DNA of 64,000 nucleotides, from contig JBJEPQ010000056.1 in assembly GCA_051881315.1 (NCBI GenBank), positions 87,612 to 151,611 on the forward strand, written 5' to 3'. This DNA is from CAG-488 sp051881315 (GTDB lineage Bacteria; Bacillota; Clostridia; Oscillospirales; Acutalibacteraceae). Shown here one piece after another: positions 8,487 through 21,800 of the stretch; the first letter of the stretch is position 1; the number at the start of each line of letters is the position of its first letter. A program made the translations under genes and the position numbers. The notes below the pieces were generated by a model. It had not been told where the DNA came from and ran no database searches. It saw nothing but the letters and a program-made list of their open reading frames with translations.

Positions 8487-9434
8487 GTGGAACCGAAAAC
8501 CCTATACATTCTCGCTCCGTGCTACAACGAAGCAGAAGTTCTTCCGCTGACTTCAAAAATTTTTCTCGACAAGCTCAACAGCCTGATAAACGAGGGAAAA
8601 ATCAGCGAAAACAGTCGTGTCGCCTTTGTCGATGACGGTTCAAAGGATGAAACATGGAACATTATCGAGAGTCTGCACGAGCTTGATCCTAAATTTATCG
8701 GAGTTAAGCTCTCACGCAACCGAGGACATCAGAATGCGCTTCTCGGCGGAATGTCAACCATTGTTGACGACTGCGATATGATTGTCACAATCGACGCCGA
8801 CGCTCAGGACGATGTAAACGCAATCGACAAAATGGTCGAAGATTTCAACAACGGCACCGAGATTGTTTACGGCGTCCGTGCCTCCCGTGAAACCGACACG
8901 TTTTTTAAGCGTACAACGGCACAGGGATTTTATAAGTTTATGTCCCTTATGGGTGTTGAAACGGTCTACAACCACGCTGATTTCAGGCTGATGAGCTCCA
9001 GAGCGGTCAAGGCTCTGCTTGACTTCAAGGAGGTAAACCTGTTCCTCAGGGGAATGGTTCCGCTTGTCGGTTTCAAATCCTCCACAGTCACCTATGACCG
9101 TTCGCCCCGTCTTGCAGGCGAATCCAAATATCCGCTGAAAAAGATGCTTACCTTCGCCTTTGACGGTATCACTTCGTTTTCGATTAAACCGATTCGCTTT
9201 ATCACTGCTCTCGGCGGAATAACACTGATACTCAGCATTATCTTTGCAATTTATGCTCTTATCAGCTATTTCGTTCACAACACCGTTCCCGGCTGGACAT
9301 CCACGGTTCTTTCGATCTGGTTTTTCGGCTCTCTCCAGCTTATTGCAACCGGAGTCGTCGGCGAATACATCGGGAAAATATATCTTGAAACCAAAGGCCG
9401 TCCGAGATTTTTTATTGAGAAATATTTGAAATAA
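8487..9434 (+). CDS. Polyprenyl-phosphate glycosyltransferase, GT2 family (GtrB/DPM1-like)
   Basis: 315 residues: an N-terminal GT-A domain (LAPCYNEAEVLPL, FVDDGSKDETW, TIDADAQDD with the metal-binding DxD-type acidic cluster, and a later DFRLMSSRAV region) followed by two C-terminal membrane segments (about residues 233-255 and 270-295). This is the layout of GtrB-type enzymes, which move glucose or a related sugar from a nucleotide to undecaprenyl phosphate on the cytoplasmic side. The GTG start has AAAGGAGG 7 bases upstream. It supplies the donor for the two GT-C genes just upstream. The sugar cannot be read from the sequence, and no flippase (GtrA) gene is next to it. Confidence 0.9.
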   Translation: MEPKTLYILAPCYNEAEVLPLTSKIFLDKLNSLINEGKISENSRVAFVDDGSKDETWNIIESLHELDPKFIGVKLSRNRGHQNALLGGMSTIVDDCDMIVTIDADAQDDVNAIDKMVEDFNNGTEIVYGVRASRETDTFFKRTTAQGFYKFMSLMGVETVYNHADFRLMSSRAVKALLDFKEVNLFLRGMVPLVGFKSSTVTYDRSPRLAGESKYPLKKMLTFAFDGITSFSIKPIRFITALGGITLILSIIFAIYALISYFVHNTVPGWTSTVLSIWFFGSLQLIATGVVGEYIGKIYLETKGRPRFFIEKYLK

Positions 9435-9449
9435 ACTAAAAAAATAGCA

Positions 9450-9486
9450 ATTCCAAACGTCAGACAAGGCGTTTGGGATTTTTTTG
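9450..9486 (+). terminator. Terminator of the glycosyltransferase operon
   Basis: ATTCCAAACG and CGTTTGGGAT form a 10-bp stem with one wobble pair around a 10-base loop, followed by a run of seven Ts. It lies 15 bases after the GT2 stop codon. Confidence 0.85.
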
Positions 9487-9732
9487 CCTTCCCCTTGAGG
9501 GGAATGTGCCGAGAAACGAGGCGGATGAGGTGATAAAAGACATTAGATGTTAGATGTTAGACGATATCGTTTTAAGTTTTGAAGTGACTTTTCGGCTCCC
9601 TTGTAAGGGAGCTGTCAGCGAAGCTGACTGAGGGATTGTAAAAAAGCTGAAAACTAAGTAAAAATATAATATCATCAAACTTGCTTCCACCTCATCACCG
9701 CCTGCGGCGGAGCTTCCCCTCAAGGGGAAGCC
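9486..9732. repeat. Intergenic palindromic repeat and heptamer cluster 1
   Basis: This gene-free stretch holds three palindromic elements and a short heptamer run. Element 1 (9486-9532) starts with CTTCCCCTTGAGGGGAA and ends in GGATGAGGTG. Element 2 (9594-9637) has two hairpins, GCTCCCTT/AAGGGAGC and GTCAGC/GCTGAC. Element 3 (9688-9732) is the reverse orientation of element 1 with a CCGCCTGCGGCGG middle. Between them, 9543-9563 holds three 7-bp units, TTAGATG, TTAGATG, TTAGACG. The same parts recur near 55.7-56.0, 61.2-61.5 and 62.0-62.3 kb. No coding frame is supported. Confidence 0.85.
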
Positions 9733-9790
9733 TTGGAATGTTTCATTAGATTAAAAGTTCTCTCCTCTGAAATAAAAAACTAAACAGTAT

Positions 9791-9822
9791 CACGGGGCTG
9801 TCGCAATAGCGACAGCCCCGTG
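9791..9822 (-). terminator. Terminator of the giant surface-protein gene
   Basis: A perfect 14-bp stem (CACGGGGCTGTCGC and its complement) with an AATA loop lies 16 bases after the stop of the giant gene. On the minus strand a GTTTTTT run follows about 10 bases after the stem; on the plus strand TTTTGCTGTTATT follows at once, so it could work in both directions. Confidence 0.75.
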
Positions 9823-9838
9823 TTTTGCTGTTATTCGG

Positions 9839-12800
9839 TTATTTGCCTGTTACAGTCGAGGTTGCGTCCTCGGCTCTGTTCCAGCCGGCTTCGAACTTGC
9901 CGACTACGGTATAATTCTGTCCCGAATAAAGTCTTGCTTCGACATACCATACCTCATGGTCGAGAGTTCTTGCCGTGTCGTTGACTTCGTTTCCGTCAGC
10001 GTCGTAGGTCTTGATGCTCTTAACCGCTTCGGCATATCTTGTGTATGTTCTCGTCATTCCGTCTTCGGATACGAACTGTACCTTCGTCGCTCTGCCCTCA
10101 AACGTTACCTTGTAAAGTCCCGTTTCTTCGTCATACTCGGCACTTCGTACCTTGCCGCTGTCGAGTATTCTCTCATTGAAGGTCAGAGCTGCGGTATCGC
10201 CCTCATCAAGCCATTCGTAGCCGACCTTGACCGTGATCTTGTAGGTATATTCGCCGGCAGGTCTTGCCTTTGCGAATGTCCATGTTCTTGTTCCGTCGTC
10301 ATTCTGCACGAAGCTTGATACTGTTGAAGTATTGCCGCTTTCATCTGTGAATCTGAGCTTTGATACATCGCCCTTTGTCGTGACGGTGATCTGAGCCGCT
10401 TCACCCTCGTCAACCTCGTCGCCTGTTACGCTGAGAACGTACTTTTCTACTCCGTCATAGAGGTTGACCTCTATCGAGTTGAGCATGAAGGTGTAAACTC
10501 CGCTCTCATATGCAGTATCTTCAACGCTCAGAGTGATGATTCCGTTCTCGTCGCTCTTGACCGTTGCCGTTGAGGAGTTAGTCGCCTTATCCGTCATTGT
10601 CAGAGTGTAAGCCTTGTTCGCCTCGCCCGTGCTGATTCTGACGGTGTTGCCCGCAGTCCTGAAAACATTGTTTTCAAGCGTTGAGTTCTCGTCCGTGAGA
10701 ATTTCAAAGCCTGTAGAATTGAGACTCAGGGTTTCAAATCCGCTTCCGCCGTCCTCAAGAACGGTGTACTCGCCAACAGAAGCCGTCTTGAACTGTGCGG
10801 CAATCGCATCAATGTTGCCGACATATATTACCTTGTCATCAACATTGCCCCATCTGTCTACAATGTGAACATATGTGTATGCCTGGCTCTTCGGGTAATA
10901 GTTGATATTCCATCCTCCCGTGGCCGGCCATTCCATATAACCGAGTCCGTCGCCGCCCTTATTCGCTCCTACAAAGGTCTTTGCCTTCATCGAATTGTAG
11001 TTTGCGGTCGATTTAAGCAGACCTGCAATCGTTGTGGCGTCAATCGTTCCGAGACTTGCCGCGGCAAAGTTATTGCTTGCACCGCTCGTGTAGGTGAATG
11101 TGTAAGTGAACGAGCCGTAATTGCTCTGGCCGTAAGTACCGTCATCAACCGTATAGATTGTATCGGTTGTTTTCGGCCACTCCCAGTTGCTTGCTCCGCC
11201 GGAGGATCTGAGAATATGGAACTGCTTGAGCCACTTATCGTTAATAACCTGATCACCGTAAATATACATACTGTTGCTGTATCCTGTTTCGTTGGTGGTC
11301 TCGTGATAATCAATAACGATAGTGATCGTATTTGCCGGCGTGATGTTCGTATCGGATGTTGATGTGGAAATTGCACCCGTCGTCTTGCCGGAGGAAAGCT
11401 TCGATGTGGTTGCATAGTTGCCGCCAAACTCTGTTGAAGCGCTGTTGTAGGAGTCATCCGAAGCCTTGATCTGATAGCTGACAGATCCGTTCTTGCCGCT
11501 TGTAAAGGTCGGGGTGAGCTTAATTACAGACTTCTGAGAGTAATACGATGCTCCGCCGGTCATTGAAGTACCCATACCCTTTGCAATATAAGCCGAATAC
11601 TCATTGTTATTGACCGAGGTTGTTCCGATCGAGTATGCGCTTGAATTAACCGTTCCCGAAACAGTAGCGGTTTTCTCAACCTTTGACTTGGTCGGATAGC
11701 ACACTCTTCCGTTACCGACAACATCGTCAACCGTCAGGAGCAAGGTCGGGGTAGCGGTATTGGTGTAGCAATAGTAAGTGTAATTACCCTTTCCGGTATA
11801 TACATAGTTGATTGCTTTAATTCCTGTACCCGTCAGTCCTGTTGCGATTGCCTTCTTAGCGTTCTCATAGACCGAATACATCGGATCCGTATCCTTTGCA
11901 AGCGACTTATTAACAAAGTTCTTTGCAATGGTCTTTACCGCAGTATTGATCGTTGCCTGCTTGCTTGCAAGAGTAATTCCAGCAGAAGCGTTAAGCTGAC
12001 TAAGCGTGCTGTCAAGGTTTGCGGTTGTGTAATGGTTAAGGTTAAGCTCGCTTACAGAGTGTTCGCCTGCCGCTACCGGTCGGTTTGTTACTCCGCTTGC
12101 GTATTCAACGGTGAACTTGCCGTCAAGGTAAGTTCTGTCCGAAGAATTATACTGCGGTGCGGCCGCATTTGCAAGGTTATCTCTTGCAGTTGTCAATGCC
12201 TTAGCATTTTCAACGGACGGGCTGCTCTTGTAAGTATTCAAAGCATCCGTATAAGCCTCGCAAAGAGCCTGATATGCGGCATTTTCACTTGAGTTATACA
12301 GCTTGTGCTTTGTTGTAATCTCCTGAACAGTTACGTCATCATCGGTAAAGCCCGTAACCTTAACTCCCTTGACAACATCAATATCGGTGCTGTAAACATC
12401 CTTGTTGTTAACTTTTTCGTCCGGAGTTTTGGTTTCAAGCCATACGGCATAGATAGTTTTATCTGCCGAAAGGCTGAAGGTATGCTTTGCATAATACTGC
12501 GGAGCAGTTGCGCTTGCGGTGTCCGCCCAACCGAGGAAGGTATAGTCGGTCTTAGTCGGAACAGTATCCGTGATCGCAAGCGATACGGCAAAGGTGTTTA
12601 CTCCGCCGTTCTTTGAGATCAGATGAGCCGTTCCCGTTGTGTTGGCGATTGCGGAGGAGGTTCCTCCGTTAAGGTTATAGATCAGAGCTACCGACTTATT
12701 GTAAACTGCATAAAGGGAATTTACTCCGGTTGCCGTAGGTGTTCTGAAATTACCCGTGCTGTAAGAGCCGTTTTCATATGACCAATTTCCCGACCAAACC

Positions 12801-15800
12801 GTCTTTGAATCAATATTGGACGGAGTGGGAACGGTACCCGACATTGAAGCATTATAACTGGTTCCGTTGCTGAGCATATACCTTGTAAGTGACGACGAGG
12901 TATGTGCAGAGCCGTTGTAATAATAGAATGTCAGGCTCTCGCTGTAAACCGCATAGAACGCAGTGTTCGCCGTAGTCGGTGTAACCGTGGAAGAATTGCT
13001 CTTCGCCGTGCTTACGCCTATATAGTTCTCGGCAACTCCGTTACCGTGGCTCGATGTTACCTGAGAAGGAACTGTGTAATTCGAGTCAGCAACAGCTCCT
13101 GTATAATTCATGTAGCGAACAGCGTCCGCAGTTACAGAGGATTGAGCCGCTCCGCTTCCCTTGATCGTCGAGGTCGGCTCTGTGCAGTAATAGAATGTTG
13201 CCGTCCTCGTAACCTCGTAGCTTGCATAGTAGTTTGCATTTCCGCTGACCGAAACATTCGCTCCGGAAGCCACGGAAACGCTTGCGGTAGCTGAGTTCGA
13301 TGTGCTCCAGCCGCGTCCTGTGTAGGTAATTCCGCCGACTGTCTGGTCTGCGATCGTCGGAGATGCGACAGATACGCTTGATGCGCCGTTGTAAATCGTT
13401 ACCGATTGGGTTTCCACCTGATTGTTGTAATAGTAGAAATTAACGGTAAACGTCTTGGTCCAGATCGCATAAAGTGTTGTATTCACACTGACGTTAGAAA
13501 TCTTGGTAGTCTTCGGTGATGCACCGTATTTACCGCTTGTCGCCGTGGAGGTCGTTGCCCAGCCGTCAAACGTCCAGCCGCTGTATGTCGGCACGGTTGT
13601 GCTGACAGTAAATTCGTGTTCCGATTTCTTATATGATACCGAACCCGTTGTACCCGTAGAATTCAGGTACTGCGTTGCGGTCTGGCTTGACGGCGCGCCT
13701 GTACCCTTATTTGCATTATAGGAAAGGGTGAGCGTTCCGCTGTAAACCGCATAGAAATTGGTATCTGCGGAAACAGACTGGCTTGTGCTTTTCGTCTTTG
13801 TCTGAGCGGCTGCCGTTGTATCCGTTCTCCAGCCGATCCACGTAAACGTTCTGCTGTTATAGGTTACGCTTGCCGGAGTTGTGGAACAGGTTACAGTTCC
13901 CGATGTTGCGGCATTAACAATTATAACCGTCTGAGTTTCGGTAACTGTCTTTCCGTCCGAAGCGTTGATCCAATAGAATTTTGCTGTGATCGTCTTCGTA
14001 TAGATTGCATAAAGCGTGATGTTATTCGCCGGCATCGTCAGGCTGGTGAGAGCCGTTGTAGCGTCCTTATTTGTATTCCAACCCACGAATGTCCAACCGG
14101 ACTTGGTTGCCGTCGGTGTGAGATCAACAGCCGCACCGTAATTAACGCTTGCGGTGGTCTTGGTAGCCGATGTACCACCGTTAGTTTTATAGTCGTAGGT
14201 TACGGTATAGGAGTTAATTTCCCAATGAGCATACAGCGTCTTGTTGGCAGTTGCGGTGTAGCTTGCGCCTGCGTCACCGATCTTGTTGCCGCCCGATGCC
14301 GCATCATACCAGCCTGTGAATGTGTAACCCGTTCTGGTCGGTGTCGGGAGAGTTACCGTACCGCCGCTCCATTGTGCGGTGAGAGTTACACTTCCGCTTG
14401 TTGCGCCGAAGCTGTCTGTATATGCGGTTGCAGCCTTGTATACCGTGCTGTTCGCACTGCTCTTCCAGCCGCCGAACGTATAGGTAGCTGTTGCAGAAGC
14501 AGGTGTTACAGTTCCGCTGTTTGCATTGTAGGTTATTGTGTATACTCTTGTCAGAGCCGCCGCCGTTGTTACAGACGAGCCATAGGTGAATGTGCTGTCG
14601 GCAGGTACTGTTCCGCCCGTGTTTCCGTTTCCGTTATACTTGAGTGTGATAGTATTTACTGTCCAATGAGCATACAGCGTCTTGTTTGCAGTTGCAGTAT
14701 AGCTTGCGCCTGCATTTCCGATCTTGGTGCCGCCCGATGCCGCATCATACCAGCCTGCGAATGTATAACCTGATCTTGTCGGTGTCGGGAGAGTTACTGT
14801 GCCGCCGCTCCATTGTGCGGTAAGAGTTACACTTCCGCTTGTTGCGCCGAAGCTGTCGGTATATGCAGTTGCGGCATTGTAAGTCTTGCTGTTCACACTG
14901 CTCTTCCAGCCGCCGAACGTATAGGTAGCTGTTGCAGAAGCAGGTGTTACAGTTCCGCTGTTTGCATTGTAGGTTATTGTGTATACTCTTGTCAGAGCCG
15001 CCGCCGTTGTTACAGACGAGCCATAGGTGAATGTGCTGTCGGCAGGTACTGTTCCGCCCGTGTTTCCGTTTCCGTTATACTTGAGTGTGATAGTATTTAC
15101 TGTCCAATGAGCATACAGCGTCTTGTTTGCAGTTGCAGTATAGCTTGCGCCTGCATTTCCGATCTTGGTGCCGCCCGATGCCGCATCATACCAGCCTGCG
15201 AATGTATAACCTGATCTTGTCGGTGTCGGGAGAGTTACTGTGCCGCCGCTCCATTGTGCGGTAAGAGTTACACTTCCGCTTGTTGCGCCGAAGCTGTCGG
15301 TATATGCAGTTGCGGCATTGTAAGTCTTGCTGTTCACACTGCTCTTCCAGCCGCCGAATGTGTAGGATGCTGTTGCTGATGTAGGTGTTACACTGCCGCC
15401 GTTTGCATTGTACGTTATTGTATATGCTCTTGTCGGGGCCGCCGCTGTTGTTACGGATGCGCCGTAGCTGAACGTGCTGTCGGCAGGTACTGTTCCGCCC
15501 GTGTTTCCGTTTCCGTTATATTTGAGCGTAATAGTATTTACCGTCCACTTTGCATAAAGGGTATTGCTTGAAGCGGTGTTGGTATAGGTCTGACCTGCGG
15601 TATAATTTGTACCTGTTCCGGAGGTGTTCGTATTCCAACCGCCGAAGGTATAACCTGTCTTAGTCGGTACCGTTGACGAGATCGTATGCTGACCGTTTTG
15701 CTGAGTCGGATATGAATTGTAGTAACCGTAGGCTTCCGACTTTGCAGGTGCGCCCGATCCGCCGTTTGCATCATAAACTAAGGTGTGGAGCTGTTTATAA

Positions 15801-18800
15801 AGAGCATAGTAATTGACCGTACCCTGTGATGCCGTGATCGTTACGGTAACGCCTGTTCCGATGTACGAGGTAGACGAGGTTGCGGTAGTTGCCGATGTCC
15901 AGCCCACGAAAGTCCATACCGATGTATAGGTTGTCGGTGATGTGACCGTTCCGCTTGTCGCACGGTTCCATATAGTAACGGTCCTCGGATCATTCGTAGC
16001 CCTGTTGGCGCCTGAATAGAAGTTCGCCGTCAGCGTCTTCTTATAAATCGCATAGAGCGTGACGTTATTCGCAGGCATCGTCAGACTGCTGAGAGCCGTT
16101 GTAGCGTCCTTGTTGGTATTCCAACCCACGAAAGTCCAGCCGGACTTGGTCGCTGTCGGAGTGAGATCAACAGCCGCACCGTAATTAACACTTGCGGTGG
16201 TCTTGGTAGCCGATGTGCCGCCGTTGGTTGCATAGTCGTATGTTACGGTATATGAATTGACCGTCCAATGAGCATAGAGAGTTTCGTCGTCGGTGATGAT
16301 ATAGCTTGCGCCTGCATCGCCGACCTTGTTGCCGCCCGATGCCGCATCATACCAGCCTGCGAATGTGTAACCCGTTCTGGTCGGCGTCGGGAGAGTTACG
16401 GTAACGCCCTGCCACTTAGCATAGAGGTTTGTCGTTCCGCCGCTTGTCGCATAGCCGTTGGGATTCTTTATTTCCTGCTGATCAGTATATTTGACTGTCG
16501 GGTTTGCTGTTGCAACGGCTTCTGCCGATGCAGTCCAGCCCTTGAACGAAAGCTCCTTTGTGACAGAGGTTGTTGACAACGTTGCCGGATGCTCTGTCGT
16601 ATCGTTCTTATCGTATGTTACGGTTCTGCTGTTTTCAAATGCGTTTTGTGTCAGCTTCTGATAAACGTCATATGTAAACTGCTGATTGGACATCGTTCCG
16701 CTTGTTGAACCGTTTCCGTTGAACTTAACATAGAACTTGTTAGCCGTCCATGCAGTATAGAGATTGTAGGTTCCGCCCGAACAGCTCTGATACATCTGGC
16801 TGACGGTTGATGCGCTGAGAGCCGCACCCTTTTGATAAGCCGCACTTCCGCCGGAGGTCGTTGACCAGCCTGCGAAGGTATAACCCGTCAGAGTCGGAAG
16901 AGTCGAGCTGATTGTCGAGGCTATTCCGAACTTGAGCGACTGCGGATTGGGCGAAGGCAAGCTGCCGACCGTACCGGAGGTTGCCACACCCTTGCTGTCG
17001 TTAGGCTTATAGGCATTATACTTGAGGTTGAAATCCTTAGCTGTCCAGCGTGAATAGAGCTTCACTCCGTCTGTTGTGCAAACCTTAGTTCCAACGCCCG
17101 AAGCATCGGTGTACTGTGTTCCGCTTGCGTCAAACCATCCGACGAAGTCGTAACCCTCACGGGTGGGAACACGGAGATTTGAATATGCATTCTGATATCC
17201 TATATCCTGATAGTGAGAGGTTATCTTCTCATATCTGGAATTAAGATCGTTTACATAAACCGAAGCGCTTGTGCTTGACGGACCTGTCACCTTGCTCACC
17301 CAACCGAGATAGGTGCTTGAATCCGTATTGTATGCACCGTCGGCATAAATCTCTGTTCTTTGAAGCGATATATTACCGAAAGTGACCGATCCCGGAATTG
17401 TACTGCCGCCCTGGTAGTTATGGATACCAAAACGTATCTGATAGTAATTGTTTGTCGGCACGGTGAACCGCATTGCAAACGTACCCGTTCCTGCAGGAAC
17501 ATCGACGGATGTTGCGGCGGTTGACGAATAAGACGTCGAGGTCGCCGAGGAGTAGAAGAATATATACGGTATAATGCGGACATTCGTTGACGCGTTATAA
17601 TCCATCATAAGCGTATAATTCTTTCCCGCCTCAAGAGTTGAACGGTATTTTGCCGTGCTGTTATATGTACTTGTATAACAATCGGCAGCCGTGGGCTTGA
17701 GTGTAATTTCACGGGTGTCGGGATCGAAGGAAGCCGATCCATGTGCAGTTGCAAGACCGTTGGAGGAAAGAACTATATTTCCGTCGGGATCCTTAACAAC
17801 AATGTTCTTGATATCTATATCCGCACGAAGCTCATTTGCGCCTTTCTCATTGCAGAAATAGAACGCCATTGTGAAGAAGTAATTGGTATTTGCCGAGAAA
17901 GTGCGTGTGAGAGTGACCTTCTCATAGCCCTCTGTCGTGCTCTTATTTTCGGTATAAGACACACCTTCTCCGCCGGAATACGAGTATCCGCTGTCCGTTG
18001 AGAAGCCGATAACAACAGAATCGTATCCGTTATTACCGTTTTCCTCAAAGAACCGTGAATAATAATCGTTGATCCTGTATTCATAGGAAACTGTATATTC
18101 ACCTGCCGTTGAAGCGGTATAAGTGGTCGATTTGAGCGTATCATACAGTTCCGTCACTCCGCTGTCACCGATGGATGATCTGTGGTAACTGACATTAAGC
18201 GATGTATCGCCATTGCTTTCATTTGTAATGGTCGAGGTGAACGGTTTCGTCTGATCCGTAAGAGGACTTGTATATCCCTGACTTGCACAGGATTTAAATG
18301 AATTTGCAAAGTTGTTCAGCGTTGTTACGGCAATGCTGTCTTTTCCAACGAAATCGTCAAAATCGAAATCGTTGTCAAGAAGAACAACCTTGTTGTCGGG
18401 TGCCCAATGAGCATAGACCGTCATATCCTCGGTTCCCATAATATCGGAAGCCGTTACACGCTCACCGCCGTCGGGAGCGTTGAACCAGCCGAGGAATTCA
18501 TAGTTGTCACGAACAGGAGTCGGGAGAGTTCCGAGCTGTCTGCCGTAGTATGCTTCCTTGGCGTTCGGAGAGAATGTTGAATTTGCCGTTCCGCTTTCAA
18601 CAAGCTCAAACTTAACCTGTAAATTGTTGTAGGTCGGAGAAAGCGTATAGTCTGCACTGTAAGTGAAGATCTGAAGGAACTCCGCATTAGCCGCCTGATA
18701 AGCATCCGGTGCAAGCGTTTTGGACGCATTTGCGGTGCCGCAGGTATAGTCAAAGCAGAATCTGTCGCTGTAGGAAGTACCGCTCGCTTTGTAGCATCTG

Positions 18801-21800
18801 GTGCCGTCCGCCTTGCAGATATCGAGCGAAATCGTAAGCGAAGTGCCCGACGGAATAGTCGCCGAACCGCCGACATAAACCGCACGGTATGTGTAGGAGG
18901 TGTCCGCCTTTAACATACCGGCTATCGGCATGGTGAAATATGTCAAGCCTATGGTCGGAGTGCCGTTAAAGGTGAAAATATTAGTTTTCTGATTATAGGT
19001 TACCGTCACACCGTTGGAAGCGGACACGGTCGTAGTCGGCGCATAGAAATTGTTTGCCGATTTTCTAACCGTTGCTTCGTTGATCAAGTTAATCTTACTT
19101 GAGCCGTCATTCGGATCAAAATGTATCGTGTTGCGGTCAAGGTAATAGAAGTTTACCATCGTCAGCGACGTATCGTTGACTGCGGCAACCCATTCAAAAG
19201 AAGTTGCGTTACCGTCGAACTTAGGTACAGTTGTTGTTTTATTTGACGTTGTCGCAATCGTTGAACTTGTTCCCGAATAAGACATCGCCTTGCTTGTATA
19301 GTCGCTTGATGAAAGGAACTTCGGAAGAGAAGCGAGAACTTTGCCGTAATAGCTTGATGGGGTAATTGAAGTATTAGTCAGCTCGTAGCTGCCTGCATAC
19401 GTAAATCCTGTGTAGCTGTCGGGAGCAAAGTAGACGTTATCACGGGCATTGTATGCAAGCGAATACTGCTTAGCATTGGGGATCTCAATGATCTTGTAAT
19501 TGCCGTCAGCAAGCTTTTCAAGACCGAGATTGTATTCACGAGCCGTACAATTTACCTTGAGATCAGTACCTGTGACAAGACTGTCAATGTAGTTATTAAG
19601 ATTTGTAACAAGAGTTGCTACAGATGAAGCTGTTCCGCCGTCAACCTTGGTAAGCTCACGGCAGGCACTCTTATAGGTATTTACAAAATTGGTATATGTC
19701 GAGCCGGTATAATAGTAGCTGGACATTGTGCCTGAATTGTAAATTCCGAGGTTGGGGAAGTTGTTCTGCGCTCTCTTAACTGCGGTACGGAGGTCAGTTT
19801 TGTCGGCCTGGTAGCAGTGAAGCTTCAGATAAACAATTACAGTTACCCAGTCACCGCCCTGATTGTTCATCTGGGCAGTCTTGATCTGATAATCCTTTGT
19901 TGCACCCTCCAAAATAGAGCGATTCCAGTTACCTGCATATTTAAGATTCTGCGAATCGTAGCTGCTGTTTCTGTTATCGGGAGTACCCATACCGGCGATA
20001 TAGTAGTTGACGTTGTTCCACTCTTCACGCATTTTGTTGCCGTCACCCTGCGAGTTGATATATGTGGAAGATGTGATATCGGTTGCGTCACCTATCATCC
20101 ATGCGCCGTTGTCCGATGTTGCCGTATCATCATTATCAGTCATCTGCATACCGACGCCGAGGTTCGGGATCTGATTAAGGTTGGAGTAACGGCTTGTATC
20201 AATATACAGTCCGCCGACACCTCCGGTATTGATAGCGGCAGTAAGATCTTTTCCTGATTCCCAGTAGAAGAAGCTGCCGGTCAGCTTGTTCGTGGTTGTC
20301 GAGCTTGAAAGCGTTGCCGAAGCGTTCTGAGTTGTCGACATCCAGTCGTGCGCCCAGTTGTTGCCGTAGTCCTTATACTTGAAATACGATGAACTGTTTG
20401 TTGCACTCGCAAAGGCGAGCTTCATCGCCGTTGACTGCAGACGGTAGTCGGGTTTATCTCCGATTACAACGTTCGCGTTGCCCGAGGTACCCATTCCCGA
20501 TATCGGGAAGTTCAGAGCACCGCTTATAGTACCTGTATCATAGCTCATGAAGGGCATACAGGCGTACGCTTTATCAACAGTGGTATATTTGAGGTATGCC
20601 GCTTTTTGTTCTTTTGTGCCGACGGTCGGTGTGGTTGCATTGCTGTATATATTATGGAAACCGGACATCCATGAAAGCTGGCTGTTATCATGGTCGCTAC
20701 CGTCAGTACATCTGACAGTTGCGCCTGCCGCCGTTGAAACAACATACGGCTTGTAAACATATGTATAAGCTACGGCTGTCTTGTAGTGTCCGTCAACAGA
20801 ATCCTTATATGAAGCCGTCCACTCAATGTAACAGCCTGTATCACCGCTGATAAGATAAGGACTGTAGCCGGCGGTGGTCATTGTGGTGTTTAAAACTCCG
20901 GAGGAAAGAGTAAAGCTATACTCCGATTTTGAATAACGGGTTGAGCCTCCAAGGTTTATGTACGAATTGCTGTTGTAATAGCTCGCTGTGGTCGAGCTCG
21001 TCGAACCCATTTCGTTTCCGCTTGAATTCAGCCATTTAAAGCTGAGTTTAAACTCCGAAGCGTTCGGATAGTTGAAGTAAACGGTACCCGTAGTGTCTCT
21101 CGTTGATTTCGGCAACGGTTTTGTAAGATCCGAAATATCGTTCTGAACGAAATACTGGAACTGTGAACGAGTCTGAGAGATCCATGAATTTACCTGAGGT
21201 ACAAGGTAAATTGCTTCGGGAACATAGAAATACAGCGGCGGAGACAACGGGGTGGAGGTCTTCATCGTTGTTTTCAGATTTGCCTGAGCCGTTGAAATTG
21301 CAGACGTCGGATCGGTAATTGTTCCTGCCGATGATGTGGATACGCAAAGGCTCTTTGCATATTCCTTCAGGTATCCGTTTATTGTGCTCCAGTTGCTTGC
21401 CGAGGTGTTAACGCCCGAATTGAGGAACTTGTGATAATAGGTTCTGGCGCTTCCCCTGTCAACAAGAGTTGCATTAAGGCGTACAGCCGCAATCTGAGAG
21501 CTGTATTCACTTGAGCCTATCCACGGATTCCAACGCAGAGAATACTCAAAGCGCATATATGTTGTATAAACGCCGTTGTTATATGATGCGATTGTTCGGC
21601 TTGTTCCGCCGGAGGTGGATTTTGTAAGATTGGTCTTTGCATTATAGATATTACCGTTGAGCTTATAAAGTCCGCGGACAAATACTTTGCCGTTGGATTC
21701 ATTGCTGCGGTCAACATCGGGGCACCAGATCGTTGCCTGGGTATTCATACTGCCTGCTGCCAGTCCGCTTGTTGTGTTGCTTCTGAAATACTTTGAAGCG

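Noticed and set aside
9839..10200. Sortase anchor at the C-terminus of the giant protein
   Set aside because: The last residues are a soluble Ig-like domain ending in ATSTVTGK, without LPXTG, hydrophobic segment or basic tail.
14225..15214. Rightward Cys-rich repeat ORFs opposite the giant gene
   Set aside because: They are antisense shadows of the tandem InlB repeats; codon pattern and repeats follow the leftward frame and there is no ribosome site.
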